NCBI GenBank assembly: GCA_016705245.1
Contig: JADIYM010000011.1
Coordinates: 62,001-126,000, forward strand
Length of the DNA: 64,000 nucleotides
Reading direction: 5' to 3'
From: Blastocatellia bacterium
GTDB lineage: Bacteria > Acidobacteriota > Blastocatellia > UBA7656 > JADIYM01
Shown: one piece after another, positions 7,411-15,584 of the stretch
Position numbering within the stretch: the first letter of the stretch is position 1
How the letters are laid out: every line of letters begins with the position of its first letter
Translations under genes and position numbers: made by a program
The notes under the pieces: generated by a model
Told to the model about the DNA's origin: nothing
The model's input: only the letters and a program-made list of their open reading frames with translations
The model's database searches: none

Positions 7411-10400
7411 TCATCCTGTTCCGCTTCCTTCGAGTGCGAGAGAGACGGCGTCGTCGAACGCGAGCGCGGAGGCTTCCGAAATGCAGCGCTCGGCCTCGTC
7501 GTTGCCGAGCGCCGAACAGGCTGCCATCCTGAGCGCCTTCATGGCCTCGCGCTCCCTCTCGGGAAGAGGGTCGCCGAGGCCGTCGCGCTGCCTCGCTGCT
7601 ACACAGGCGAGTTTGAGGGCCACTTGCTGATCGCCGGATGCAGCAGCCAACCTGGCTGCTCCCTCGAGCGCCCGGAGGACGTCGTCGACCGCACCGAGAT
7701 TCCGCGCCCGTCGCAGCGCATCGCTGAGCGACACTCGCGCACGGACGACCTCGCCCTGTGCCATCAGCGCCTCGGCGACGATGCGCTGACTCTGCGCCAC
7801 GTGAATCTCGAAGTCGCCCGCTCGTGCGACGGACAGACTCTCCACGGCAAGGTCGTGTGCGGACTGGGCGTCGCCGATTGCCAACGCCACTTTCGCTCGA
7901 TCGAGCAATGCAACCGCAATTCCCTGTGAAAACCCGGCGTGACGGAACAACTCGAGACTCTCGCGAAGCCAATTATCAGCCTCGGCAAACTCGCCCGACT
8001 CGATTGATGCGGAGCCGAGCCCCTGCAGGGTGCTGGCGATGGTGATCGGCATACCGGCCTCGCGATGCAACTCGAGAGCCTCGAGCAGGAGGGTACGCTC
8101 CTCGTCGAAGCGCCCTTGCGATCCGACACATCGACCAAGTTGGGTAAGCGTCTCGGCAAGCATTCGGACCTTGTCGGTGCCGCGAAGAAGCTCGAGGCAC
8201 TGCCGCGAGAGCGACTCGGCGCGAGCATAGTCACTCTGTCGCTGGGCGATCGATGCAAGGCGGAAGTAAGCCCGCGCACGAATGAACCCGTCGGCTTCCG
8301 GGCTCGATGACAGCGAATCCTCGAGCCACTGACGGCCAAGATTCCAGAAGCCGTAAGTCTCCCAGAACGCTCCGAGCGACACCGCCAGCCGAAGGTTGTC
8401 GACCGGATCCTCGAGGCAATTGCGGCCCCACTCGAGCGCCGCCAGCGCATTTCGGTGTTCGAGTGAAACCTGCCGGTGCCAACGTTCGTGGTTCGCGCCG
8501 CCAAAATCAGCGAAGGCTCGCTCGACTGTCGTGATCACCCAGGTTCGATGCCTGGAAGCAACCCGATCGGCATCGCCCGACTCTGTGAGTCGCGCCACAG
8601 CAAACGACCGGATCGTCTCGAGCATGCGGTACCTCGCTCCGTCCTGCCGATCTTCCATGACGACGAGCGACTTTTCGACGAGGTGTTCCAGACACGGAAA
8701 AACCGCATCAAGTCCGACCGAGTCCGATGAAGCCACCGATTCAGCGGCTTCGAGGTTCCAACCGCCGGCAAACACCGCCAGATGACGCAGCAGCCGTCGC
8801 TCGTCGTCCTCGAGCAGGTTGTAACTCCAGTCAATGGTTGCCTCGAGCGTCTGATGCCTTGCAGGCGCAGAGCGGCCACCGCCGGACAGCATCGCGAGCC
8901 CGTCGAGTCGCTCGAGGATCTGCGTGACCGACAACGCCTTGACGCGCGCGGCCGCGAGCTCGATAGCAAGCGGAATGCCGTCCAGACGGTGGCAGATCGT
9001 TGCCACGAGATGCGCGTCCTCGTCAGAAAGCGACCACTGAGGGCGCGCCAGGCGCGCACGGTCGACGAACAGTCGAATGGCGTCGCAGTCGAGAGCGGCT
9101 TCAGCGGTGTGCGTTTTTTCGGGAGCCGCTACCGGGAACGGGTCCAACTGCAGGACCGTTTCACCGTCGATGGAGAGCGGTTCGCGGCTCGACGCGACTA
9201 GCGTGAGTCCCGGACATCCCCGCAGGAGCGCGGTTGCAATCGAAGCGCACGCAGCGATGAGATGTTCGCAGTTGTCGAGCACGATGAGCACGCGCCGGCT
9301 CCGAAGATATCCGATCAGGACTTCACGTGCCGTTCGACCCGACTCGTCTCCAAGACCAAAGACGCTCGCCACAACGCGATCCACATGATCGGGATCACTC
9401 AACTCCCCGAAATCGGCGATCCAGACGCCATCGGCATATTCTCCGGCTGTCCGGGCGACAACCTGCAGCACAAGTCGGGTCTTCCCGATTCCCCCGGGTC
9501 CCGTAACAGTGAGGAGCCTCGTCGTTTCGAGCAACTTCTGTCCGTCGGCCACGTCACGGACGCGTCCGACAAACCGCGAAACCTCGGCCGGCAGGTTGTT
9601 CGGAACGCGAATCCAGGCACCGGCAAGACTCCTGGTCGAGTCGTTCTCCGCAAGAGGCAAGGTATCGATGGACGCCATATTCTCGACCAGTGCGCCGGAC
9701 ACCCTGATCCCGACCGCCATTCGCAACTCGGTGACAGACGCAAAACGTTCCGATGGGTCCTTGGCGAGGGCCTTGAGGATTGCGGCGTCAATCGAGCCCG
9801 GCAGATCCGGAGCAAGGCTCGACGGTGCTGTCGGCGCTACCGACACGTGCTGGTAGAGAAGCGAATGTGTGGTCTCGCCCTTGAAAGGAGGCCGTCCCGT
9901 CAGCAGTTCGTAGAGGACGCACCCGAGTGCGTAGATGTCGCTCGCGGGACCGACGGGCTCGCCGCGACATTGTTCGGGAGACATGTAGTACGGCGTTCCG
10001 ACGATGCCCCCGGAACCCGTCAGCGGTGTCACGGCCATGTCGCTCTCGGATATGAACTTCGCAATGCCGAAGTCGAGCACCTTGGCGATTCGCTGATCGT
10101 CGGACGGCTCGAGGACGACGTTCTCCGGCTTCAGATCGCGATGAACAAGGCCGGCCGTGTGCGCTGCGTGAACGGCGGAACAGATCTGGGCGAACCACTC
10201 GAGCGCCTCACGGACGGGGACGCGGCCGCGGCGGCGAATTTCGTCGCGAAGCGACCGACCCTCGAGAAACTCCATGACGAGGTACGCGCCGACGTTCGAT
10301 GCAACTCCGTAGTCGTGCACGGCGACGATGTGAGGGTGACGAAGGCGAGCGACCGCGAGGGCTTCCTGTTCGAATCGACGGACTGCAAGGGGAATTCCGG

Positions 10401-10734
10401 CACCGGAGCCGAGGATCACCTTTATTGCGACGGTGCGCTGAAGAGCAATCTGTGTCCCTCGGTACACGGCGCCCATGCCACCGGCGCCGAGTCGCGCGTC
10501 AACTCGGTATTTTCCGTCGAGTGTCTGTCCGACGAGGGGATCCGCTTCGACGAGAAGTGTGCCGTCGAGTGGGCACACTTCGGCGCCGTCTTCGAGGATA
10601 ACCGAGCAGACCGGGCAAAAAGGCAAGATCGTGAACCAGTGCTTTCGTGCAGACGTCGGGACGCCGTCGCCCAACGAAGTTGACTTGTTCGTACGCCGGA
10701 TCGGAGATATACCGGCGCCCGAGGTAAAAGCCAT
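7411..10734 (-). CDS. Ser/Thr protein kinase fused to STAND ATPase and TPR-like repeats
   Basis: Regulator of about 1107 residues. In order (counted from the ATG at 10734, plus or minus 1): a short Cys motif CPVC-x10-CPLDG (about 40-58); a Hanks-type kinase (about 75-345) with LGAGGMGAVY, VAIK lysine, HRDLKPEN, LDFG and MSPEQ; an NB-ARC/STAND ATPase with FVGR, Walker A GPGGIGKT (about 412-419), IVLDNCEH and SREPL; then a helical TPR-like C-terminus. All catalytic kinase residues are present. The ATG lies only 18 bp from the divergent gene, so a TTG at 10626 directly before the Cys motif is a credible alternative start. Paralogues lie at 57445-60532 and 60918-63089. A signal-responsive scaffold or kinase is inferred; no partner is known. 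Confidence 0.88.
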   Translation of the reverse strand: MAFTSGAGISPIRRTNKSTSLGDGVPTSARKHWFTILPFCPVCSVILEDGAEVCPLDGTLLVEADPLVGQTLDGKYRVDARLGAGGMGAVYRGTQIALQRTVAIKVILGSGAGIPLAVRRFEQEALAVARLRHPHIVAVHDYGVASNVGAYLVMEFLEGRSLRDEIRRRGRVPVREALEWFAQICSAVHAAHTAGLVHRDLKPENVVLEPSDDQRIAKVLDFGIAKFISESDMAVTPLTGSGGIVGTPYYMSPEQCRGEPVGPASDIYALGCVLYELLTGRPPFKGETTHSLLYQHVSVAPTAPSSLAPDLPGSIDAAILKALAKDPSERFASVTELRMAVGIRVSGALVENMASIDTLPLAENDSTRSLAGAWIRVPNNLPAEVSRFVGRVRDVADGQKLLETTRLLTVTGPGGIGKTRLVLQVVARTAGEYADGVWIADFGELSDPDHVDRVVASVFGLGDESGRTAREVLIGYLRSRRVLIVLDNCEHLIAACASIATALLRGCPGLTLVASSREPLSIDGETVLQLDPFPVAAPEKTHTAEAALDCDAIRLFVDRARLARPQWSLSDEDAHLVATICHRLDGIPLAIELAAARVKALSVTQILERLDGLAMLSGGGRSAPARHQTLEATIDWSYNLLEDDERRLLRHLAVFAGGWNLEAAESVASSDSVGLDAVFPCLEHLVEKSLVVMEDRQDGARYRMLETIRSFAVARLTESGDADRVASRHRTWVITTVERAFADFGGANHERWHRQVSLEHRNALAALEWGRNCLEDPVDNLRLAVSLGAFWETYGFWNLGRQWLEDSLSSSPEADGFIRARAYFRLASIAQRQSDYARAESLSRQCLELLRGTDKVRMLAETLTQLGRCVGSQGRFDEERTLLLEALELHREAGMPITIASTLQGLGSASIESGEFAEADNWLRESLELFRHAGFSQGIAVALLDRAKVALAIGDAQSAHDLAVESLSVARAGDFEIHVAQSQRIVAEALMAQGEVVRARVSLSDALRRARNLGAVDDVLRALEGAARLAAASGDQQVALKLACVAARQRDGLGDPLPEREREAMKALRMAACSALGNDEAERCISEASALAFDDAVSLALEGSGTG

Positions 10735-10752
10735 CAACCTTCAGGAGAGTCC

Positions 10753-11343
10753 ATGATACGTCACGAACGTCGAAGTCCAATTGTCCGGCTCGTCTTGCCT
10801 GTTGCTCTCATCAGTGTGTTCGCCCTGTGCGTGGCCGAGCCTGCCCACGGTCGCGCCGATGACTCGGTCCGAGCTGCGTCTTCGATCGGCGGCTCGGGGA
10901 ATTCCCAAACGACGACGACCGCCGATCCGCCCGGGTCCGCGAACAATCCGGTGATTCTCTCGAACGGGTGGTTTCGAACCGCGACGATCGTCGCGCTGTG
11001 GCCCTCCGACGCTCTCGCAGGTTCGACCGAGAAGCTCACGATCGTTCTGAAGGACACCAAGGACGTTTCACACCAACAAGTTGTCGATCTGGACGGGAAA
11101 CGCGGAACAAGGTCGTTCAACCTCGGCATAGCGCCTTTGCCTACCAACGGCTACTTTCGAAAGCTCTATTTCAACTTGCCAAATCGTGACTGGAGCGTCG
11201 TCTGGTATGACGATCCAGCCTTCAAGGATGGCGACTCACAGCGGCGAGTGACGGTGCTCTTCATCAGGCCCGACAATCCTGCCCAGTTGGGTGGCGGGTC
11301 GTTCACCACTCCGATCGGTTTCACGATCATCCTGACGAACTAG
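10753..11343 (+). CDS. secreted protein of unknown function
   Basis: 196 residues with an N-terminal signal peptide (LVLPVALISVFALCVAEPAHG), then a Ser/Thr/Gly linker and a beta-rich domain (about 65-196). AGGAGAG sits just upstream of the ATG. The gene is divergent from the kinase-STAND gene, with almost no space between them, and may share its regulation. No conserved family is recognised. Segments such as VALWPSDALAGSTEKLTIVL look like a small beta-sandwich, but that is a guess. Confidence 0.65.
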   Translation: MIRHERRSPIVRLVLPVALISVFALCVAEPAHGRADDSVRAASSIGGSGNSQTTTTADPPGSANNPVILSNGWFRTATIVALWPSDALAGSTEKLTIVLKDTKDVSHQQVVDLDGKRGTRSFNLGIAPLPTNGYFRKLYFNLPNRDWSVVWYDDPAFKDGDSQRRVTVLFIRPDNPAQLGGGSFTTPIGFTIILTN

Positions 11344-11434
11344 ACGCCCGGCGCGATTCGAAGGTGGCGTAGCGAGAGTCGGAACCAACGATACACAGCG
11401 CGGCCTTGAATTTCGTCCCAAAGGACCAACCCCC

Positions 11435-12844
11435 ATGAGCTCACGACGTTCCGCCGCAACGATGCTGCTGACCAATCAGTCGCTTGCGGTCAACCACTCC
11501 GACGCGCTCGTCTTCTTTGGCGCTACCGGCGATCTCGCCTTCAAGAAGATCTTTCCGGCGCTTCAGTCGATGATCAAGCACGGCACGCTCACAGTGCCCG
11601 TCATCGGCGTCGCGAAGCAGGACTGGACCATCGACCAGATGCGCGACCGTGCACGCGCCAGCCTCGAGAAGCACGGCGGCGGCGTAGACGAGCTTGCGTT
11701 CGCGAAGCTCATCGGTCTGCTTCGCTACGTCGACGGCGACTACGGCGATCCGGCGACCTTCGAGAAACTGCGCGAGGAGCTCGGGACGGCACGGCGTCCG
11801 GCGCATTACCTCGCGATCCCGCCGGTACTGTTCGGAACTGTCGTCGAGGGGCTCGGCGCGAGCGGTTGCGCCAATGACGCCCGCGTCATCGTCGAGAAGC
11901 CGTTCGGCCACGACCTGCTTTCGGCGAAGCTCCTCAATCGCACGCTTCATACAGTTTTCCCCGAACCGCAGATCTACCGGATCGATCATTATCTCGGGAA
12001 GGATTCGGTCGAGAACCTGATCTTCTTTCGCTTCGCGAATGCGTTTCTCGAGCCGATCTGGAATCGCAACTACGTCGAGAGCGTGCAGATCACGATGGCC
12101 GAGAACTTCGGCGTCGCGGGCCGCGGCAAGTTCTATGACGCGACGGGCGCGATCCGCGATGTGGTGCAGAACCACCTGCTCCATGTCATCGCATTCCTGG
12201 CAATCGAGCCGCCGACGCTGAACTACGAGGAGGCATTGCGGGACGAGCTCGCGAAGATCCTGCGGACCATGCCGCCGCTCAGTGCCAACCACATCGTTCG
12301 TGGCCAGTTCCGCGGTTACACCGAAGAGCCGGGCGTCGACCCCGAGTCGAAGGTCGAGACTTTTGCGGCCGTGCGTCTGGAAATCGATTCGTGGAGATGG
12401 GCGGGCGTGCCTTTTGTCATCCGCGCTGGCAAGAACATGCCGGTAACGGCCACTGAAGCGATCGTCAAGCTTCGCAGGCCGCCTCTCGGAAGCGTTCAGG
12501 GCCGCAACTACTTCCGGTTCAGGCTCGGACCGGATCTCGCCATCGGCCTCGGGGCTCGCATCAAGCAGCCTGGACGAGAGATGGCGTCGCAGTCGGTCGA
12601 GCTCTCGCCGGTGAAGATCGATCACAATGACGAGATGGAAGCGTACGAGCGACTCCTGACCGATGCGATGCGCGGTGACAAGATGCTTTTCGTGCGCGAA
12701 GACGTGGTGGAGGCGCAATGGGCCGTCGTGGAGCCCATCCTCGGCAACGTCACACCGGTGTATCAGTACGAGCCGGGCACGTGGGGTCCGAAGGAGGCCG
12801 ACAAGTTTGCCGACGAAGTCGGCGGCTGGCACAACCCTGTGTAG
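11435..12844 (+). CDS. zwf: glucose-6-phosphate 1-dehydrogenase
   Basis: NADP-linked oxidation of glucose 6-phosphate to 6-phosphogluconolactone, first step of the oxidative pentose phosphate pathway, cytoplasmic. 469 residues, near the normal family length (about 480-500). The coenzyme fingerprint FFGATGDLAFKKIFP spans residues 27-41. The active-site signature RIDHYLGKDSV starts at about 182. EKPFG and the C-terminal domain (GKNMPVTATEAIVKLRRP, then EDVVEAQWAVVEPIL) are intact. It stands alone, without gnd or pgl nearby. The first nine residues before a second in-frame ATG may not be translated. Confidence 0.93.
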   Translation: MSSRRSAATMLLTNQSLAVNHSDALVFFGATGDLAFKKIFPALQSMIKHGTLTVPVIGVAKQDWTIDQMRDRARASLEKHGGGVDELAFAKLIGLLRYVDGDYGDPATFEKLREELGTARRPAHYLAIPPVLFGTVVEGLGASGCANDARVIVEKPFGHDLLSAKLLNRTLHTVFPEPQIYRIDHYLGKDSVENLIFFRFANAFLEPIWNRNYVESVQITMAENFGVAGRGKFYDATGAIRDVVQNHLLHVIAFLAIEPPTLNYEEALRDELAKILRTMPPLSANHIVRGQFRGYTEEPGVDPESKVETFAAVRLEIDSWRWAGVPFVIRAGKNMPVTATEAIVKLRRPPLGSVQGRNYFRFRLGPDLAIGLGARIKQPGREMASQSVELSPVKIDHNDEMEAYERLLTDAMRGDKMLFVREDVVEAQWAVVEPILGNVTPVYQYEPGTWGPKEADKFADEVGGWHNPV

Positions 12845-12863
12845 AGGCGCAGCGACAGCAGGG

Positions 12864-12967
12864 AGGGCGTGGCCGTACAGAAAGCACAGAGGCACGGAGA
12901 TCACAGGGACAGATGATTCAGACCCCGTGTTCTCAGTGCCTATGTGCTCTCTGTACGGCCACGCCTT
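12864..12967. repeat. long palindrome between convergent genes, probable terminator
   Basis: Arms of about 45 bp (12864-12908 and 12923-12967) built of GGCGTGGCCGTACAG and GCACAGAGGCAC words form an imperfect hairpin between zwf and the converging DUF5666 gene. It belongs to the same style of repeat as 15327-15425 and 37355-37448. A terminator function is inferred from position. Confidence 0.6.
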
Positions 12968-12987
12968 GCCGTCTCGAGACCCGGACC

Positions 12988-13575
12988 CTACTCCGCTGGC
13001 CGCGTCCCGCCGAGCACGCGATCCGCGATGAACTGTCCGTTCGGATCGCGCTCACCGTGCGCCTTCACTCGATCGCCCGCGACGAAGTCCGCGACAGTTG
13101 CCGGCTGCCGGTTTCGCAGGATCCGCGTGTCAGCCGTCGTGAAGATGACGACCGTGTTCCCGCCTCGGAGCGTCACCGTCATCGAGCCCTGCGTCGCATC
13201 GACGCTGGCGACCAGACCGGAAACGCGCCCGCCGTTTTGCGGCGGTCGCTCGCTGCGGCTGCGAACGTCATCGGCGATGAGTCCGCCGCTGCCGTCGGGG
13301 TGAACTCTGGCCGTGATGTGATCGTCGACTGCGAGCTCAGCGAGAGTCGCCGGTTCGCCGTCGATGGTGAACGTGGTTTCCGCAGTCGTTGCAAGGGATG
13401 CCGCCGAGCCGTCGCGACGCGCAATGTCGATGGACGTGCCGTTGATGGCCGTAATCTTGCCGCGGACTCGGCCGCGGTTCTCATTTTCGCCCTGGCCAAA
13501 TGTCATTACGGGCAGGGCGAGCATCAGGGACAGGCTGAGGATGGCAGTAACGGTGAGGTTCCGAACGCGATTCAT
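12988..13575 (-). CDS. DUF5666-like exported protein
   Basis: 195 residues. The start at 13575 is set by CAGGAG about 7 nt upstream and by the signal peptide that follows (ILSLSLMLALPVMTFGQ). The mature part holds two similar beta-rich units (about 33-105 and 110-190), each beginning G(R/K)-(I/V)-x-(A/S)-(I/V)-(N/D)-x(2)-(Q/T) and containing a T-x-(F/I) stretch, like the OB-fold-like DUF5666 family. No enzymatic residues are apparent. A periplasmic or surface role is inferred from the signal peptide. It converges on zwf across a palindrome. Confidence 0.65.
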   Translation of the reverse strand: MNRVRNLTVTAILSLSLMLALPVMTFGQGENENRGRVRGKITAINGTSIDIARRDGSAASLATTAETTFTIDGEPATLAELAVDDHITARVHPDGSGGLIADDVRSRSERPPQNGGRVSGLVASVDATQGSMTVTLRGGNTVVIFTTADTRILRNRQPATVADFVAGDRVKAHGERDPNGQFIADRVLGGTRPAE

Positions 13576-13709
13576 GATCCGTTGCTCCTGAAAAAGCAGA
13601 GTGTGTCCGGAGCGCGTGGCCTTCGGCTCGAAGCGGCTCGAGTGCGTTCCGGCGCTGCTGGGACGACCGTGCCGTCGCGAAAGTCTGACGAAGTTCCGGA
13701 GGGCTGCGT

Positions 13710-15227
13710 TCAGTCGCCGGTCCCGACCGCGGCGGCAGCCGGTGCATCGGCCGCGGCGGCAACACGTTCTAGCGACTCGTAGGCGTCGACGTCGAACTTT
13801 CGCAGTCGACGCCGGAATTCGATCGTCGAGCCCGGCCAGAGTGTCGGATTTTGACCTCGAGCATCGAGGTACCACGAGCTGCAACCGCCCGAGTTCCACA
13901 CGCTCTTCGCGAGCCGCTTCTGAATCTCGAGGTTGTACGCCGCCTGGATTGCTGGCCTCGGATCGAATGCCGCCACGCCACGCTCGGCCATGGCACGCAG
14001 CGCTCCGAGCACATAGGTGAACTGCGACTCGAGAATGAACACGATCGACGAGTGGCCGAGTCCGGTATTCGGACCTGTCATCAGGAACAGATTCGGGAAC
14101 CCGGCGACCGTCGTTCCGAGGTATGCCTCCATTCCCTTCTCACGCCACAGATCACCGAGATTGACTCCGTCGCGACCGACGATGTGATCGAAGCCCGGGT
14201 GAGTCGTCACGCGAAACCCGGTACCGAAGATGATCGTGTCCGCAGCGTGCTCCACACCATCGGCCCCGACAACGGCACCCGGTCTGATCTCGCGCACGGC
14301 GGTTTCGACAAGCTCGACGTTCGGTTTCTGGATCGCCGGATACCACGTGTCCGACAGCAGAATCCGCTTGCAGCCGATCTCGTAGGGCGGCGTCAGGCGA
14401 CGACGAAGGTCCGGGTCGACTACCTGACGCTCGAGGTGCTTCGTGGCCACGTGCCGGGTGACGTGCCGCATGAACGACATCCGCGTCCATCCCGAGACCG
14501 TTACCTCGCGGCTCCAGTATTGCCAGAGCCGAACGATTCGCTGCAACCACGGATGCCGCGCATATCGGCGTTGCCATTCGGGACCGATGGCCGCATCCAT
14601 CTGCGGCACGACCCACGGCGGCGTACGCTGGAAGACGACGAGCTTTTCCACGAGCGGCTGAATCCGCGGCACGAACTGGATGGCCGACGACCCCGTGCCG
14701 ATGACGGCAACCGTGCGACCAGTCAGGTCCACGTCGTGGCGCCACGTCGCCGAGTGGAACACGGGACCGTCGAACGACTCGATTCCCGGAACGTCCGTGA
14801 GGTTCGGTTCCGACAGCGCGCCGACACCGGCCACAAGCGCGTCCGCCGTCAATTCGCCATCCGGTGTCTCGATTCGCCAGCGACGACGATGCTCGTCCCA
14901 GTGCGCAGCGGTAACGGGCGTGTTGAAGCGGATCGAGCGCCGCACGTCGAACTGATCGGCGCAGTCCTCGAGGTAACGCCAGATCTCTTCGCGAAGAGGA
15001 TAGGAGCGCGTCCAGTCCGCCTTCGGCGCGAACGAATATGAGTAGAGGTGCGAGGGAACGTCGCACTGACATCCCGGGTAGACGTTGTCACGCCAGACGC
15101 CGCCAACCGTCTCAGCCCTCTCGAGCACGACGAAGTCGTCGATTCCGGCCTGACGGAGTCTGATGGCCATGCCGACGCCGGCGAATCCGGTGCCGATGAT
15201 GACGATGCGGTGGTGCGATCCGGGCAC
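13710..15227 (-). CDS. flavin-containing (Baeyer-Villiger-type) monooxygenase
   Basis: FAD/NADPH-dependent oxygenase of about 505 residues. The FAD fingerprint IIGTGFAGVG lies at residues 10-19, followed by GGVWRDNVYPGCQCDVPSHLY. A second, NADP-binding Rossmann motif VIGTGSSA lies near 175-185. A motif resembling the FxGxxxHxxxWP BVMO signature occurs as FDGPVFHSATWR. The start is uncertain: GTG 15227 lies five codons before the first beta strand, while an in-frame ATG at 15317 would add 30 residues of poor character. Family members oxygenate ketones, sulfides or amines; the substrate cannot be told. The gene stands alone. Confidence 0.85.
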   Translation of the reverse strand: MPGSHHRIVIIGTGFAGVGMAIRLRQAGIDDFVVLERAETVGGVWRDNVYPGCQCDVPSHLYSYSFAPKADWTRSYPLREEIWRYLEDCADQFDVRRSIRFNTPVTAAHWDEHRRRWRIETPDGELTADALVAGVGALSEPNLTDVPGIESFDGPVFHSATWRHDVDLTGRTVAVIGTGSSAIQFVPRIQPLVEKLVVFQRTPPWVVPQMDAAIGPEWQRRYARHPWLQRIVRLWQYWSREVTVSGWTRMSFMRHVTRHVATKHLERQVVDPDLRRRLTPPYEIGCKRILLSDTWYPAIQKPNVELVETAVREIRPGAVVGADGVEHAADTIIFGTGFRVTTHPGFDHIVGRDGVNLGDLWREKGMEAYLGTTVAGFPNLFLMTGPNTGLGHSSIVFILESQFTYVLGALRAMAERGVAAFDPRPAIQAAYNLEIQKRLAKSVWNSGGCSSWYLDARGQNPTLWPGSTIEFRRRLRKFDVDAYESLERVAAAADAPAAAAVGTGD

Positions 15228-15326
15228 GGCTCGCAGTGTACGACAGCGGAATTGATAAGAGCCAAGGATTGGACGGATCCAGACTGATCCCTGCCGTGGC
15301 CTGGTATGCAGGCTCACAGCTCATTT

Positions 15327-15425
15327 TGCGTCTTTGCGTCTTCCTTCGCGCCGCGCCTTTGCGAGAAACTCTTTTAGCCGTCGAAGAAGTTCTCGCAAAG
15401 GCGCAAAGGAAGACGCAAAGACGCA
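15327..15425. repeat. long palindrome of the GCGTCTTTGCG family
   Basis: Left arm 15327-15367 (TGCGTCTTTGCGTCTTCCTT and on) pairs with right arm 15390-15425 over about 36 bp with a small bulge. Similar word usage (CTCTGCGTCTCTGCGAGAA) is seen at 37355-37448. Confidence 0.65.
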
Positions 15426-15494
15426 TAAGAGGAACGGAGATGTGAAGGACCGAGTCTAGGCGAGTCGAAGTCAGATTGACCCACTACCAGCGAC

Positions 15495-15511
15495 TGGGGC
15501 GGTTTGCCCCA
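15495..15511. promoter_or_regulatory. GGGGC-N5-GCCCCA palindrome
   Basis: TGGGGC-GGTTT-GCCCCA, a perfect 6-bp inverted repeat, 73 bp before the ATG of the DUF11 gene. It resembles the element at 6624-6640 including the downstream CYCCTA. Possibly a binding site of a shared regulator. Confidence 0.35.
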
Positions 15512-15584
15512 CCCCCTAACGGCGTGCTATCTCTAATTGAATCATCTCCGTTTCATTGCCGATAAGAACAACGAGGGTCCCCCA

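Larger units (their letters stand above)
15228..15584. other. intergenic region with palindrome
   Basis: No gene seen between the divergent monooxygenase and the DUF11 gene. It contains the long palindrome at 15327-15425 and the GGGGC/GCCCC motif at 15495-15511. Confidence 0.55.

Noticed and set aside
11441..12904. 487-residue ORF antisense to zwf
   Set aside because: Shadow frame; its composition mirrors the complementary codons of zwf.
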